NCBI GenBank assembly: GCA_964407055.1
Contig: CAYOUD010000049.1
Location: forward strand, 1-16,499
DNA: 16,499 nucleotides
Reading direction: 5' to 3'
Source: JAQIBY01 sp964407055
GTDB taxonomy: Bacteria; Bacteroidota; Bacteroidia; Bacteroidales; ML635J-15
How positions within the stretch are numbered: position 1 is the stretch's first letter; each line of letters begins with the position of its first letter. Shown here piece after piece: positions 1 through 7,860 of the stretch. The notes under the pieces are model-generated. The model was not told where the DNA came from. It searched no databases and saw only the letters and a program-made list of their open reading frames with translations. The translations under genes were made by a program, and so were the position numbers.

Positions 1-156
1 ATATATTTTATAAATTTGTAAATAAGAAAGTTGCATTTGCTGGTTGAATCTACGATTTATCTCTGACAGATTTTGTTTTGTGTTTTTGTCACATATTTTG
101 CATGCTTCGCAGCAAAATATCCGCCAAAAACTGCGAATTAATTTACCTGCCATAAT

Positions 157-176
157 GCCTGACCTAAAGATCAGGC
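157..176. terminator. Short hairpin, possible terminator
   Basis: GCCTGA at 157-162 and TCAGGC at 171-176 form a perfect 6-bp stem with an 8-base loop. There is only a weak T-rich tail (TTAA) on the plus side. It could end transcription coming from outside the window or be chance. Confidence 0.25.
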
Positions 177-258
177 TTAATCGGTCGTAACATACTAAAT
201 CAGCTTTTTCATGGCTTCCGGCTTTGGAAATGCTTGGATGTTTAGAAAACAGTGAACA

Positions 259-297
259 AATGATTTTTAATCATTCTTTTGATTGTAATTAATGATT
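259..297. promoter_or_regulatory. Operator-like AATSATT half-sites around the SNF2 promoter
   Basis: AATGATT (259-265), three T residues, then AATCATT (269-275) make a perfect 7-3-7 palindrome. A third copy, AATGATT, sits at 291-297, between the predicted -33 and -7 boxes of the SNF2 gene. The arrangement suits a repressor or other DNA-binding regulator, but AT-rich DNA yields such palindromes by chance and no regulator is encoded nearby. Confidence 0.35.
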
Positions 298-308
298 GTG
301 TATTTTTA
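278..308 (+). promoter_or_regulatory. Predicted Bacteroidota-type promoter for the SNF2 gene
   Basis: TTTG at 278-281 is followed after exactly 19 bases by TATTTTTA at 301-308, which matches the Bacteroidota -7 consensus TAnnTTTG at seven of eight positions. Transcription would start near 313-316, leaving a leader of about 40 bases before the ATG at 356. This is motif matching only. Confidence 0.45.
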
Positions 309-355
309 CGGATATAAAAATGTACTATTTTAGTTGATTATTTTACGTCTCAATA

Positions 356-3300
356 ATGAATAAATACGGACAAACATGGTGGGGTGAACAGTGGCTTCAG
401 GCGCTTCATAATATTGATTTTTCAAACCGTTTACCACGAGGAAGAACTTATGCGAACAAAGGCTATGTTTCGGATATAAAAATCAAAAGAAACAAAATTT
501 GGGCAGAGGTTCAGGGGTCGAGGATAGATCCATATGTTGTAAGTTGCATTGTTCCAGAGTTATCAAAATCGGATAAGCGTATAATCATGGATAAAATCCA
601 TAGCAATCCTATGTTATTGACCAACCTTGTAAACTTAGAATTACCCATTGCTTTGTGCGCATTTGCAGCAAAAAGAAAAATTCAAATATTTCCCCGTACT
701 TGGAATGATATAGACATGCAGTGTTCGTGTCCCGACTGGGCTGTACCATGCAAACACATTGCTGCTGTGATATATATTATTGCAAATGAAATTGATAAAA
801 ATCCCTTTATCTTATTCAATCTCAAAGGACTTGACATTATAGGTGAACTGGAAAAATCAGGGATATTGCCGGACAAAAATATTTCCACTATTCCACAGGC
901 AAATGATTTCATAATAGACCTACCCGATACATCAAAACAAGATGTTACAAATAAACAATCGGAAAATATAGATTTTTCTGTTGTTCCGGAAATGAAAAAT
1001 GAGTTGCTTTCCCTGCTGGAAGAACATACTATGTTCACTTCACAAAATTTCAAAAAGGAAATCTACAAAGCCTATAGTAAATCAGAAAAAGGGCTAAAAA
1101 AATTCATTGAATCTCAGGACGAACCTGAGGGGCTTGATTTCTACAGTCAATATGAGATTTTCCAGAAAGCAAATATCGAAATTGATTCAAATTTTTCTTA
1201 TAATCTCGCAGAATTATTTGCCGATGAAGAAACACTTCATTTTAATAAAGAAAGTGGCTTTGGGGTTTTTATTGAATATTTGCAGGAAATCCCCAAAAAA
1301 TATGCAAATCGGTTGTGTCCAAACCTTAAATCACTAAATTCGGCATATCATTTTTCAATCAGCCTGATTAGACAAAGTGCATTTATACCTCAACTTATCA
1401 GATTACCAAATAACAAATACAGAATCAGGTATATTCCAGCACTGATAAATTCAAGTGTGAGAGATGTTTTTTATAAGATACTAGATACCACAGCTTCTGA
1501 TATAATTCAAATTTATGAATATCATCAGGAGCCTAAATATCTCGAGAAAGAAGCACAATTAATTCAACTGATATCTTTGTTTTTAAATCATTTTATCAAC
1601 GAATATTATATTTCAAACATTATTTCTAATCAATTACAGGATAGCAAAGTAAGGCAATTGTTTTTTGCGTCTGAGTTACATTCTTTTAATAATATTGGTG
1701 AAAAAGGAACACCTAATGCCATTCATAAGTGGCTTAACAATTATTATTTGTCCGGAAAGGAATATATCCCTGTGATTAAAGTGGAAGAACCCAAGGACAA
1801 TCTGTTTTCACTAAGTTTGCAGATTGATAACACGAAAAAGTCGGGAACAGAGTTGATTGATTTGGAGTCTTTTTTTAATGATGACATCTATAAGAAAGAC
1901 AGATTCAGTGTACTTGAATCTCTCAATAATTTAACGAATCATTTTAATGCATTACGGAATCTTATTGCTGATTACGGAAGAAAACCAATTTATTATGAGG
2001 CAGCAGAGTTTGTGGAAGTGTTGTTAAAGATTTTACCAAAGATTAAACTCCTTGGGATAAAAATCTTGTTACCAAATTCATTAAAAAAGCTGGCGCGACC
2101 AAAATTATCACTTGCGTTAAAAGCAAACAGCTCAGCAGAAAAATCAAAATCGTTTCTTGATCTTAACAGTATGCTTGATTTTGATTGGAAAGTTGCTATT
2201 GGGGACAAAAAAATCTCTGCCCAAGAATTCAGAAAAATTGCAACAAAGTACGAAAGTATTGTAAAAATAAAAGGGCAGTACGTGCTAATTGATAAAAATG
2301 ACGTGCAGAACATTTTGAACAACCTGCAGAATCCACCTGAATTATCATCTTATGATGTGCTGAAGTCAGCTTTAACAGAAGAATATGATGGTGCCGGAAT
2401 TACAATCTCATCATCGTTGAGGAAAATTATTCGTCAATTGTCTGAAGTAGAAAACTATCCGGTTCCTGCTGGATTAAATGGCAACTTACGTCCTTATCAG
2501 GAGACTGGTTATCAATGGTTATACAAAAATTGCAAAAGCGGCTTTGGAAGTATTATTGCTGATGACATGGGTCTTGGTAAAACCATACAGGTGATTGCTA
2601 CCATATTGAAACTTAAATCAGAGAATCTATTAAAAAATCACAAAGGACTAATCGTTGTTCCAACAACATTGATTACAAATTGGCAAAATGAAATCAGGAA
2701 ATTTGCTCCTGAATTAAATGCCGGTGTATATCATGGCGCAGCAAGGGCTTTGAATAATCATAGGGATGATGAACTTATTATTACTTCATATGGAATTGTC
2801 AGAAGTGATATCAAAGATTTAGCGAATAAAAAATGGGCAATGATAGTGATAGATGAAGCGCAAAACATTAAAAATCCTCATACCAATCAAACAAGGGCAA
2901 TAAAACGATTGAAATCAAATGTAAAAATTGCCATGAGTGGGACACCGGTGGAAAATAGATTGCGTGAATATTGGAGTATTTTTGACTTTGTCAACAAAAA
3001 GTATTTAGGTTCTGAAAAGCAATTCCAAAAAGAATACGCTCAACCTATTGAAATATATAGAGATAAAGATAAACTAGAGAAGTTTAAAACGATATGTGCG
3101 CCTTTCGTTATTCGGAGGGAAAAGACAGATAAAAAAATCATTAATGATTTGCCTGATAAAATTCAAAACAATAAATTTGTAGAGCTTACAAAGGAGCAGG
3201 CTGCTTTGTACAAACAAGTTGTGGATAATATGCTTGCTGATTTGAATAAAGTTGATTTAGGAGAACAGATTAAAAGAAAAGGCATGGTATTTAAACTAAT

Positions 3301-3889
3301 GACAGCTTTGAAACAAGTATGTAATCACCCTGGACAATTTCTTAAAAAACAAGATTACAATCCAGAGCTTTCAGGTAAAAGTATGATGTTGCTTAATTTG
3401 CTTGAGAAAATTTATGAGAATAATGAAAAGGTACTCATTTTTACACAATATAAAGAAATGGGGAGTATTATAGAAAAAATGCTTCAACAGACTTTTAACA
3501 TTGAAACCTTATTTCTTCATGGAGGGACATTACGTAAAAATCGTGACAAGATGGTTTCGGATTTTCAAAACAAACCACATTTAAAGACACTAATACTTTC
3601 AATAAAAGCTGGTGGCACAGGGCTTAATCTTACAGCAGCAAGCAATGTTATTCATTATGATCTTTGGTGGAATCCTGCAGTTGAAAATCAAGCAACCGAC
3701 AGGGCATTTAGAATTGGACAGAAAAAAAATGTGATGGTTTATCGATTGATTACAAAGCATAGTTTTGAAGAAAAAATCAATGAGATGATTAATCATAAAA
3801 AAGAACTTGCCGACATAAGTGTTGATAAAGGGGAAAAATGGGTGGGCGATTTGTCTCAGGATGAATTGAAAGCTTTAGTCTCAATTTAG
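356..3889 (+). CDS. SNF2-family DNA-dependent ATPase with N-terminal SWIM zinc finger
   Basis: The product is a large (1177 aa) Swi2/Snf2-type ATPase expected to translocate on double-stranded DNA and remodel DNA-protein complexes. The N-terminus (about 1-150) carries a SWIM zinc finger with C123-x-C125 and C132-K-H134, a putative DNA- or protein-binding module. A long poorly conserved middle (about 200-690) follows. The SNF2 motor begins near 715: Walker A D737-M-G-L-G-K742-T, a DEAQ box at 833-836, then the second RecA-like lobe with the AGGTGLNL motif at 1085-1092 and Q1112-xx-D-R1116 with the arginine-finger region up to 1122. All key motor residues are present, so the enzyme should be active. 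In many actinobacteria the SWIM protein and SNF2 helicase are separate neighbouring genes; here they are fused. The gene stands alone, with its own promoter and a convergent downstream neighbour. Its cellular role is not known from context. Confidence 0.93.
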   Translation: MNKYGQTWWGEQWLQALHNIDFSNRLPRGRTYANKGYVSDIKIKRNKIWAEVQGSRIDPYVVSCIVPELSKSDKRIIMDKIHSNPMLLTNLVNLELPIALCAFAAKRKIQIFPRTWNDIDMQCSCPDWAVPCKHIAAVIYIIANEIDKNPFILFNLKGLDIIGELEKSGILPDKNISTIPQANDFIIDLPDTSKQDVTNKQSENIDFSVVPEMKNELLSLLEEHTMFTSQNFKKEIYKAYSKSEKGLKKFIESQDEPEGLDFYSQYEIFQKANIEIDSNFSYNLAELFADEETLHFNKESGFGVFIEYLQEIPKKYANRLCPNLKSLNSAYHFSISLIRQSAFIPQLIRLPNNKYRIRYIPALINSSVRDVFYKILDTTASDIIQIYEYHQEPKYLEKEAQLIQLISLFLNHFINEYYISNIISNQLQDSKVRQLFFASELHSFNNIGEKGTPNAIHKWLNNYYLSGKEYIPVIKVEEPKDNLFSLSLQIDNTKKSGTELIDLESFFNDDIYKKDRFSVLESLNNLTNHFNALRNLIADYGRKPIYYEAAEFVEVLLKILPKIKLLGIKILLPNSLKKLARPKLSLALKANSSAEKSKSFLDLNSMLDFDWKVAIGDKKISAQEFRKIATKYESIVKIKGQYVLIDKNDVQNILNNLQNPPELSSYDVLKSALTEEYDGAGITISSSLRKIIRQLSEVENYPVPAGLNGNLRPYQETGYQWLYKNCKSGFGSIIADDMGLGKTIQVIATILKLKSENLLKNHKGLIVVPTTLITNWQNEIRKFAPELNAGVYHGAARALNNHRDDELIITSYGIVRSDIKDLANKKWAMIVIDEAQNIKNPHTNQTRAIKRLKSNVKIAMSGTPVENRLREYWSIFDFVNKKYLGSEKQFQKEYAQPIEIYRDKDKLEKFKTICAPFVIRREKTDKKIINDLPDKIQNNKFVELTKEQAALYKQVVDNMLADLNKVDLGEQIKRKGMVFKLMTALKQVCNHPGQFLKKQDYNPELSGKSMMLLNLLEKIYENNEKVLIFTQYKEMGSIIEKMLQQTFNIETLFLHGGTLRKNRDKMVSDFQNKPHLKTLILSIKAGGTGLNLTAASNVIHYDLWWNPAVENQATDRAFRIGQKKNVMVYRLITKHSFEEKINEMINHKKELADISVDKGEKWVGDLSQDELKALVSI

Positions 3890-3922
3890 TTTTCCCTTAA
3901 ATTTGATCGTTTTTGTACAGGC

Positions 3923-4008
3923 ATATAATTCCAATTGTGTTTCAGGATGATTGAGAAAGAAATTTTGAAACAACAATTTACTATTTTGATGTTTAATCGG
4001 AATTATAT
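3923..4008. terminator. Nested inverted repeat between convergent genes, possible bidirectional terminator
   Basis: The outer arms ATATAATTCC (3923-3932) and GGAATTATAT (3999-4008) are a perfect 10-bp inverted repeat. Directly inside on the left, AATTG-T-GTTTCA (3933-3944) pairs with TGAAAC-A-(A)-CAATT (3966-3978) with one bulged A. The right arm is interrupted by an extra 20 bases (3979-3998). The right outer arm overlaps the stop codon of the DUF5916 gene. The position between convergent genes suggests a two-way terminator, but there is no strong T tract next to the stems. Confidence 0.4.
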
Positions 4009-6441
4009 CAAATACTGCCAATCAAAGTAATATAAAAGCCTGAGTGAAATGGTATTTGTGTACTGATTGCTAAACAGCGACTGCATATTTTCTGAGTAGC
4101 GAGGGAATTGTAAATGTTCAGGAATGTTTTCTGATGAAAATCCGTTACTTTTCCAGTTAATGCTTAAAAATGAACCGGGAGCAAAGTTCCATGAGTACAA
4201 AATATCAAGATCGAATGTATTAAAGTTGATGTCATCAATAGTCCCGGAGCCGTATTCGTCTTGGTACTCATTGGCAAGATATCCGTCAGTATTCAGTAAG
4301 GCAAATGTCAGATAATCCACTTTTCTCCAATAGTGTCTAACTGATAGGCTCAAATACATTTTGTTGGTAAAAATCCAATTAAAACTGATGTTTTGCACAT
4401 AGGTTTCTACATTTCTGTTGGCGAAAAGTATTTCCTGATTTGCATCAAATTTTGTGGCATATCCGACATAATTGTAATCCAGGTCATATTCTACACCGGC
4501 TCTGAGGTTGATTTTATCATTGATTCGGTAGCGCAAAAATGTGCGTCCGTAAAATCCGTAACGTTTTGTGAAATCAGACATTGCACCAATTTTAAAATCA
4601 AGCGCAAGTGTTTTTCGATAATCTGTGGAAAAATAAATGCCTTCACTACTGATTCCGGGGCGTTTAAAAACGCGTTTATCAACACGGGCTTCATAATAAT
4701 CATGAATTTCAAACGGTTTCAGCGTGAGATTATTCCAAATGCTTATGTATTTACGGGTTTCAGCAAAAGAGTATAATCCGGCAGAAACGGATTTGTAAGC
4801 AAAGGGTTTGTAAAGATTATTGTAATACAATCCCAGTGTATTTCGCGTTTTGTTAAATCCTCCGAAAGCCTCATATTTATTGTATGACAATTCAATGCTT
4901 TGTTGAAAATCATTATTTGCGCTGAGATATCCCAGGTCGTTTTGTTCATAGCTGTCCGAAACTAGATAAGCAGAGTAGTTGTATTGCCACTCTCCATTAA
5001 GTTTTCCTATGCCGCCGTAGAATTTGAATCCGTTGCTCATATTGTCATTTCTGGAGATGCTGTCTTGAATATTACTCCATGCACCGTTTCCGAACACTCC
5101 GAATTTGTTTTGTTTTTCCATGACACGCCATGCCATTCCGACAACGTTTGCATGATATTTACTGTCGGGTCTATCCACTCGTGTGTTGGTGAAGTTTAAA
5201 TATGAGTTGTTATTAAACGCTTGGTCGAGTACCAAAATATTGTAGTTTGCCCAGGGTTCGGTTAATATTTGCTCTGTGTTTCCGTCCAGATTAATGACTT
5301 TGGCATAGGTATTTGCGGTGATGGCATTTAAAAATCCGACGGCAAGATTGTTTTCTCCTCTTCCTGAAAGTTTCACGGCGTTGACTAATCTGGAGTATCT
5401 TTGGTTTTTCAGAATTTGATATCCTTCACTGCCCAAAGACTGAATGTAATTGTACTTGTCAGGGATTTTTCCGATGCGGCGCGAATAAAACAAGTTGCTT
5501 TTTTGAAACAGTTCTGTCCCTTCGGTAAAAAACGGACGATTTTCATCATAATAGGTTTCAAAAGGTGTTAAGTTTAACTCCAAATCATCTGATTTGACTT
5601 GTGAAAAGTCGGGAATCAATGTCAAATCCAGTGTGTGACTTTTGCTTAGCCCCAATTTCATATCCAATCCGCCTCCGAAACCGTATGACCAAACGTTTGC
5701 ATTTTCGTGTTTGGCAATGTTTCCTGTTAAATAGGGGTAAAGCGAGAGTCTAATGGGTGGGTTGAGGTTTTTTAGGTTGATGATTGCACCCATTTGCTCC
5801 GATCGTTTTCCTTTGGTTTGATCAACAGCCTGCCAACTTGAAATTTCGCGGGTTCGCCTGATTTGTCTCCAAAAATTTACAGCCCATGATTGCTCGGGTT
5901 TTTCGGGGAAGCGAATTGCTGAATAAGGAATTTTGATTTCTACGGTCCAGCCTTTGTCATGAATGCTCACTTCGCTTTCCCAAACAGCATCCCAATTGTA
6001 ATCTTCGTCACCGTCGGATATGCGGACATCGGTTTGAACATTGGAAGCTGTTACTTTAAACTCATACATGTTTAATCCGTCGTTATTGGGATTAAGGCTA
6101 ATCCAGAACATGTCCGTATTTCCGTTGTCCACATCTCGTCGGGTGAATTCACGAAGAATTTTATCTGGAGAATTGTCATAAAGAACAGCCCCGATATACA
6201 AGGCCTTATTGTCATATAGCAATTTTATTTCAGTGGTAAAACCGGGTGCTTCACCAAAAACGGGTTCGTAAATCACAAAATCATTCGTGGAATTTGCCTG
6301 TTTCCAAGATGCTTCGTTTAGCACTCCGTCAATCTGAATTTTTTCTTCAGTACGGAAGGCCTTAACCTGTCGGCTTTGCGAAAAGCCAAATAATCCCGTA
6401 AGGATTAAAAAACTACTGATGATGAATTTTATGCTGTTCAC
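4003..6441 (-). CDS. Secreted CBM9-like / DUF5916 outer-membrane beta-barrel protein
   Basis: This 812-residue protein begins with a signal peptide (hydrophobic core about 5-20, cleavage near GFSQ-S) and so is exported through the inner membrane. Residues about 28-215 look like the carbohydrate-binding-module-9-like domain that precedes DUF5916 (motifs IDGVLNEASWKQA, ALYIGAVLYDN, TVEIKIPYSAIRFP). The rest, rich in alternating aromatic and polar residues, fits the DUF5916 beta-barrel, which I infer lies in the outer membrane; the chain ends in strand-like aromatic residues (YYFDWQYLI). The ligand or substrate is unknown. The start is GTG: a TAA lies two codons upstream in frame and no in-frame ATG occurs near the signal peptide, so GTG is well supported. 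It is monocistronic, divergent from the MIF-like gene and convergent with the SNF2 gene. Confidence 0.88.
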   Translation of the reverse strand: MNSIKFIISSFLILTGLFGFSQSRQVKAFRTEEKIQIDGVLNEASWKQANSTNDFVIYEPVFGEAPGFTTEIKLLYDNKALYIGAVLYDNSPDKILREFTRRDVDNGNTDMFWISLNPNNDGLNMYEFKVTASNVQTDVRISDGDEDYNWDAVWESEVSIHDKGWTVEIKIPYSAIRFPEKPEQSWAVNFWRQIRRTREISSWQAVDQTKGKRSEQMGAIINLKNLNPPIRLSLYPYLTGNIAKHENANVWSYGFGGGLDMKLGLSKSHTLDLTLIPDFSQVKSDDLELNLTPFETYYDENRPFFTEGTELFQKSNLFYSRRIGKIPDKYNYIQSLGSEGYQILKNQRYSRLVNAVKLSGRGENNLAVGFLNAITANTYAKVINLDGNTEQILTEPWANYNILVLDQAFNNNSYLNFTNTRVDRPDSKYHANVVGMAWRVMEKQNKFGVFGNGAWSNIQDSISRNDNMSNGFKFYGGIGKLNGEWQYNYSAYLVSDSYEQNDLGYLSANNDFQQSIELSYNKYEAFGGFNKTRNTLGLYYNNLYKPFAYKSVSAGLYSFAETRKYISIWNNLTLKPFEIHDYYEARVDKRVFKRPGISSEGIYFSTDYRKTLALDFKIGAMSDFTKRYGFYGRTFLRYRINDKINLRAGVEYDLDYNYVGYATKFDANQEILFANRNVETYVQNISFNWIFTNKMYLSLSVRHYWRKVDYLTFALLNTDGYLANEYQDEYGSGTIDDINFNTFDLDILYSWNFAPGSFLSINWKSNGFSSENIPEHLQFPRYSENMQSLFSNQYTNTISLRLLYYFDWQYLI

Positions 6442-6517
6442 AATTTATTTTGCCCGTTTAAAGTCAAATTTTTCTCAAAAATGCAAAATAGTGAATAAAA
6501 ATTTGATAATCTGTTAA

Positions 6518-6532
6518 AAAATTGTCAATTTT
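6518..6532. promoter_or_regulatory. Palindrome in the divergent promoter region
   Basis: AAAATTG-T-CAATTTT is a perfect 7-1-7 palindrome midway between the divergent DUF5916 and MIF-like genes. An 8-bp direct repeat ATAATCTG flanks it at 6506-6513 and 6533-6540. The layout could be an operator acting on both genes. No convincing TAnnTTTG box was found in this 116-bp gap for either direction, so the promoters themselves remain unplaced. Confidence 0.3.
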
Positions 6533-6557
6533 ATAATCTGATCAAAGCCATAAATGT

Positions 6558-6902
6558 ATGCCGTATTTTAAGATTGAGACAAATCGAAAAGTTCCTTATC
6601 GTGTACAGTTTACGAAATCTGCAAGTCATTTGTTGAGCGAGTTGCTTGACAAACCTGAGAAATTTGTGATGATATCCATGCATGATGAGCATGAAATTCG
6701 TTTTGGAGGAAGCACTGAACCAGCTGCTTATATTCAAATAAAAAGCATTGGTCTCCCTGATAATTGTGATGAATTTATGCTTTCGGTAACAAGCTTTATT
6801 GAAGAGACCCTTAGTATTCCACGTGATCGGATTTATATAGAATGTGAAAATCTGGATTGCAATCGCTTTGCGTGGAATGGACAGAGTTTTGCTAAGCGGT
6901 AG
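6558..6902 (+). CDS. MIF-family (macrophage migration inhibitory factor-like) tautomerase
   Basis: The 114-residue product aligns along its whole length with animal MIF (about 115 aa), a trimeric tautomerase-superfamily protein that uses its N-terminal proline as general base. Pro2 follows the initiator Met, so it becomes the amino terminus after Met removal. Lys32 (the MIF Lys32 equivalent, in DKPEKF), the block FGGSTEP (49-55), SIG (63-65, including the conserved Ile), DRIYIE (90-95) and W106-N are in register. The MIF active-site Asn97 position is Glu95 here, and the vertebrate CxxC redox motif is absent (AAY). I infer an enol-keto tautomerase-like cytosolic protein; the natural substrate is unknown. 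No signal peptide is visible. It is a single gene, divergent from the DUF5916 gene. Assignment to the family is firm; catalytic activity is likely but not proven by sequence. Confidence 0.88.
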   Translation: MPYFKIETNRKVPYRVQFTKSASHLLSELLDKPEKFVMISMHDEHEIRFGGSTEPAAYIQIKSIGLPDNCDEFMLSVTSFIEETLSIPRDRIYIECENLDCNRFAWNGQSFAKR

Positions 6903-6950
6903 TTGGAAGTTTTTTGCTGGCAGGCTCGTAAGATTTAACCCAAAGAACGC

Positions 6951-7256
6951 CTAGGATTGGTTGCAGAAGTTGCTTAGCCCGAAAAATTCTCCGTGCATTC
7001 GACCTTGTTCGTAGCTGCGAACTTCCTGAATTTGTCCGTTTGGATAATAAAACGTTGAGCCTCCGTCTGCTTCGCCATCTTTGATGCTCATTTCAATTTT
7101 CATTTGACCATCATCGTAAAATTCCACGTAATCCCCGGTATAAAGCATTTGATTTGCGTCATAATAGAGTCCGTCTTCTGATTTTTGAAGTTGCGCCGTA
7201 GCTTGAAATGATAAAAACAAGGCGGCAATAAACAATATCTTAAAGCTATTTTTCAT
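6951..7256 (-). CDS. Small secreted YwqK/MORN-variant repeat protein, probably shortened
   Basis: I start this gene at the ATG at 7256, giving 101 residues that open with a clear signal peptide (MKNSFKILF... cleaved after TAQ, about residue 22). A longer start at 7289 in the same frame is unlikely because it would run into a terminator-like hairpin at 7284-7315. The mature part shows MORN-variant (YwqK-type) repeats: GDYVEFYDDGQMK, GGSTFYYPNGQIQEV and GRMHGEF. Such proteins are common in Bacteroidota and are often labelled YwqK-family antitoxins without proof of that role. After HGEF, where the next repeat should give a Y-x-NG core, the chain turns into FGLSNFCNQS and stops, so it looks cut off within a repeat. 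Function unknown; probably periplasmic or surface-exposed. Confidence 0.7.
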   Translation of the reverse strand: MKNSFKILFIAALFLSFQATAQLQKSEDGLYYDANQMLYTGDYVEFYDDGQMKIEMSIKDGEADGGSTFYYPNGQIQEVRSYEQGRMHGEFFGLSNFCNQS

Positions 7257-7283
7257 AATGAAGTTTTTATTATATACGGCAAA

Positions 7284-7315
7284 AGCCATTCCAGTGTTCT
7301 ATTTTCGGAATGGCT
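7284..7315 (-). terminator. Terminator-like hairpin after the carboxypeptidase-regulatory-like gene
   Basis: AGCCATTCC (7284-7292) and GGAATGGCT (7307-7315) form a perfect 9-bp stem with a 14-base loop. Read on the minus strand it follows the 7333-7689 gene by 17 bases and is followed by TTTTG. It separates the two minus-strand genes and helps fix the downstream start at 7256. Confidence 0.5.
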
Positions 7316-7332
7316 AATGTAAGCATTTGAAA

Positions 7333-7689
7333 TTATAAATTTTTCAACTGAATTTTCAATGTCATTACTTCAGATGACTCACAATTAATGTTTTTAAACA
7401 TTGCATTTTCGTAAGAAATGAAAGATGTTTGAATTTGATATTTTCCCGGCTTTACATTTTTAAAAACAAAATTTCCATCGAAATCCGTATAGGCTTCGCT
7501 ACCGTTGTTTAAGCGAACAGTTACACCTGTTAATGCATCACCGGTTGTTTTGTCAATAATTTGACCTTTTATCATGCTAGGGGAGGAAATTTTCTGTTTT
7601 GTTTCCTGATTGTTTTTTCCTTCTTTGTCTTGATTTGCAAAACTTGAAAGGCTCACAACTAAACTGATGATAATAACAAATAATTTCAT
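7333..7689 (-). CDS. Secreted CarboxypepD_reg-like domain protein
   Basis: The 118-residue product has a signal peptide (1-19, SSFA-NQ), a short charged linker, and one domain (about 39-118) of the carboxypeptidase-regulatory-like beta-sandwich type. The domain shows the hallmark IKGQIIDKTTGDALTGVTVRL, the turn TDFDGNFVFKNVKPGKY and the closing LKIQL strand. This fold is widespread in Bacteroidota as the N-terminal extension of SusC/TonB-dependent receptors and of outer-membrane proteins. Here it is free-standing with nothing fused after it, so its partner is unknown. It should be periplasmic or surface-bound. A -7 box at 7712-7719 and a terminator at 7284-7315 suggest a single-gene transcript. 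Confidence 0.8.
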   Translation of the reverse strand: MKLFVIIISLVVSLSSFANQDKEGKNNQETKQKISSPSMIKGQIIDKTTGDALTGVTVRLNNGSEAYTDFDGNFVFKNVKPGKYQIQTSFISYENAMFKNINCESSEVMTLKIQLKNL

Positions 7690-7711
7690 AATTCTTTATT
7701 TTCGTTCAGGG

Positions 7712-7719
7712 CAAAAGTA
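7712..7719 (-). promoter_or_regulatory. Promoter -7 box for the carboxypeptidase-regulatory-like gene
   Basis: On the minus strand this reads TACTTTTG, an exact match to the Bacteroidota -7 consensus TAnnTTTG. It lies 22 bases before the ATG at 7689. No TTTG -33 box is found at the usual spacing, so the call rests on the -7 box alone. Confidence 0.4.
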
Positions 7720-7846
7720 CGATGCTAATTTTGCGTGAGTATGAAGTAAATGTTACCATATTGTTAAGCATTTTATCAATGAAAAGCAAAGATGATTCTT
7801 GTTTTAAATTTCATTCGTAAAAAATGCAGTTTTTCATCCTGCCTAA

Positions 7847-7860
7847 CCTGCATTATTCAT
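7847..7860 (+). repeat. Left terminal inverted repeat of the MITE-like element
   Basis: CCTGCATTATTCAT, exact reverse complement of 8049-8062. Preceded by CTAA at 7843-7846. Its last three bases overlap the left arm of the internal long hairpin. Confidence 0.7.

Larger units (their letters stand above)
1..355. other. Intergenic region upstream of the SNF2 gene
   Basis: I see no convincing gene here. The stretch holds a short inverted repeat at 157-176 and a promoter with surrounding half-sites at 259-308, both listed separately. A minus-strand frame is open from an ATG at 153 to the window edge, but it is too short to support as a gene. No tRNA-like or rRNA-like sequence was recognised. Confidence 0.6.

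Noticed and set aside
1..153. Minus-strand open frame from ATG at 153 to the window edge (51 codons, Cys-rich start)
   Set aside because: It resembles no family I know, is short, lies in AT-rich DNA and lacks a promoter or leader signal. It could be the start of a gene outside the window, but the sequence does not support a call.
6903..6980. Open alternative frame downstream of the YwqK-type gene on the minus strand
   Set aside because: Its translation shows no MORN/YwqK repeat pattern, so it does not rescue the shortened protein by frameshift.
7257..7289. Extended start for the YwqK-type gene
   Set aside because: The extra 11 residues precede a good signal peptide and their coding bases overlap a terminator-like hairpin, so the ATG at 7256 is preferred.
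7823..7854. AATGCAG/CTGCATT inverted repeat overlapping the left terminal repeat
   Set aside because: Only seven bases with an 18-base spacer, and it is explained by chance resemblance to the terminal repeat sequence.
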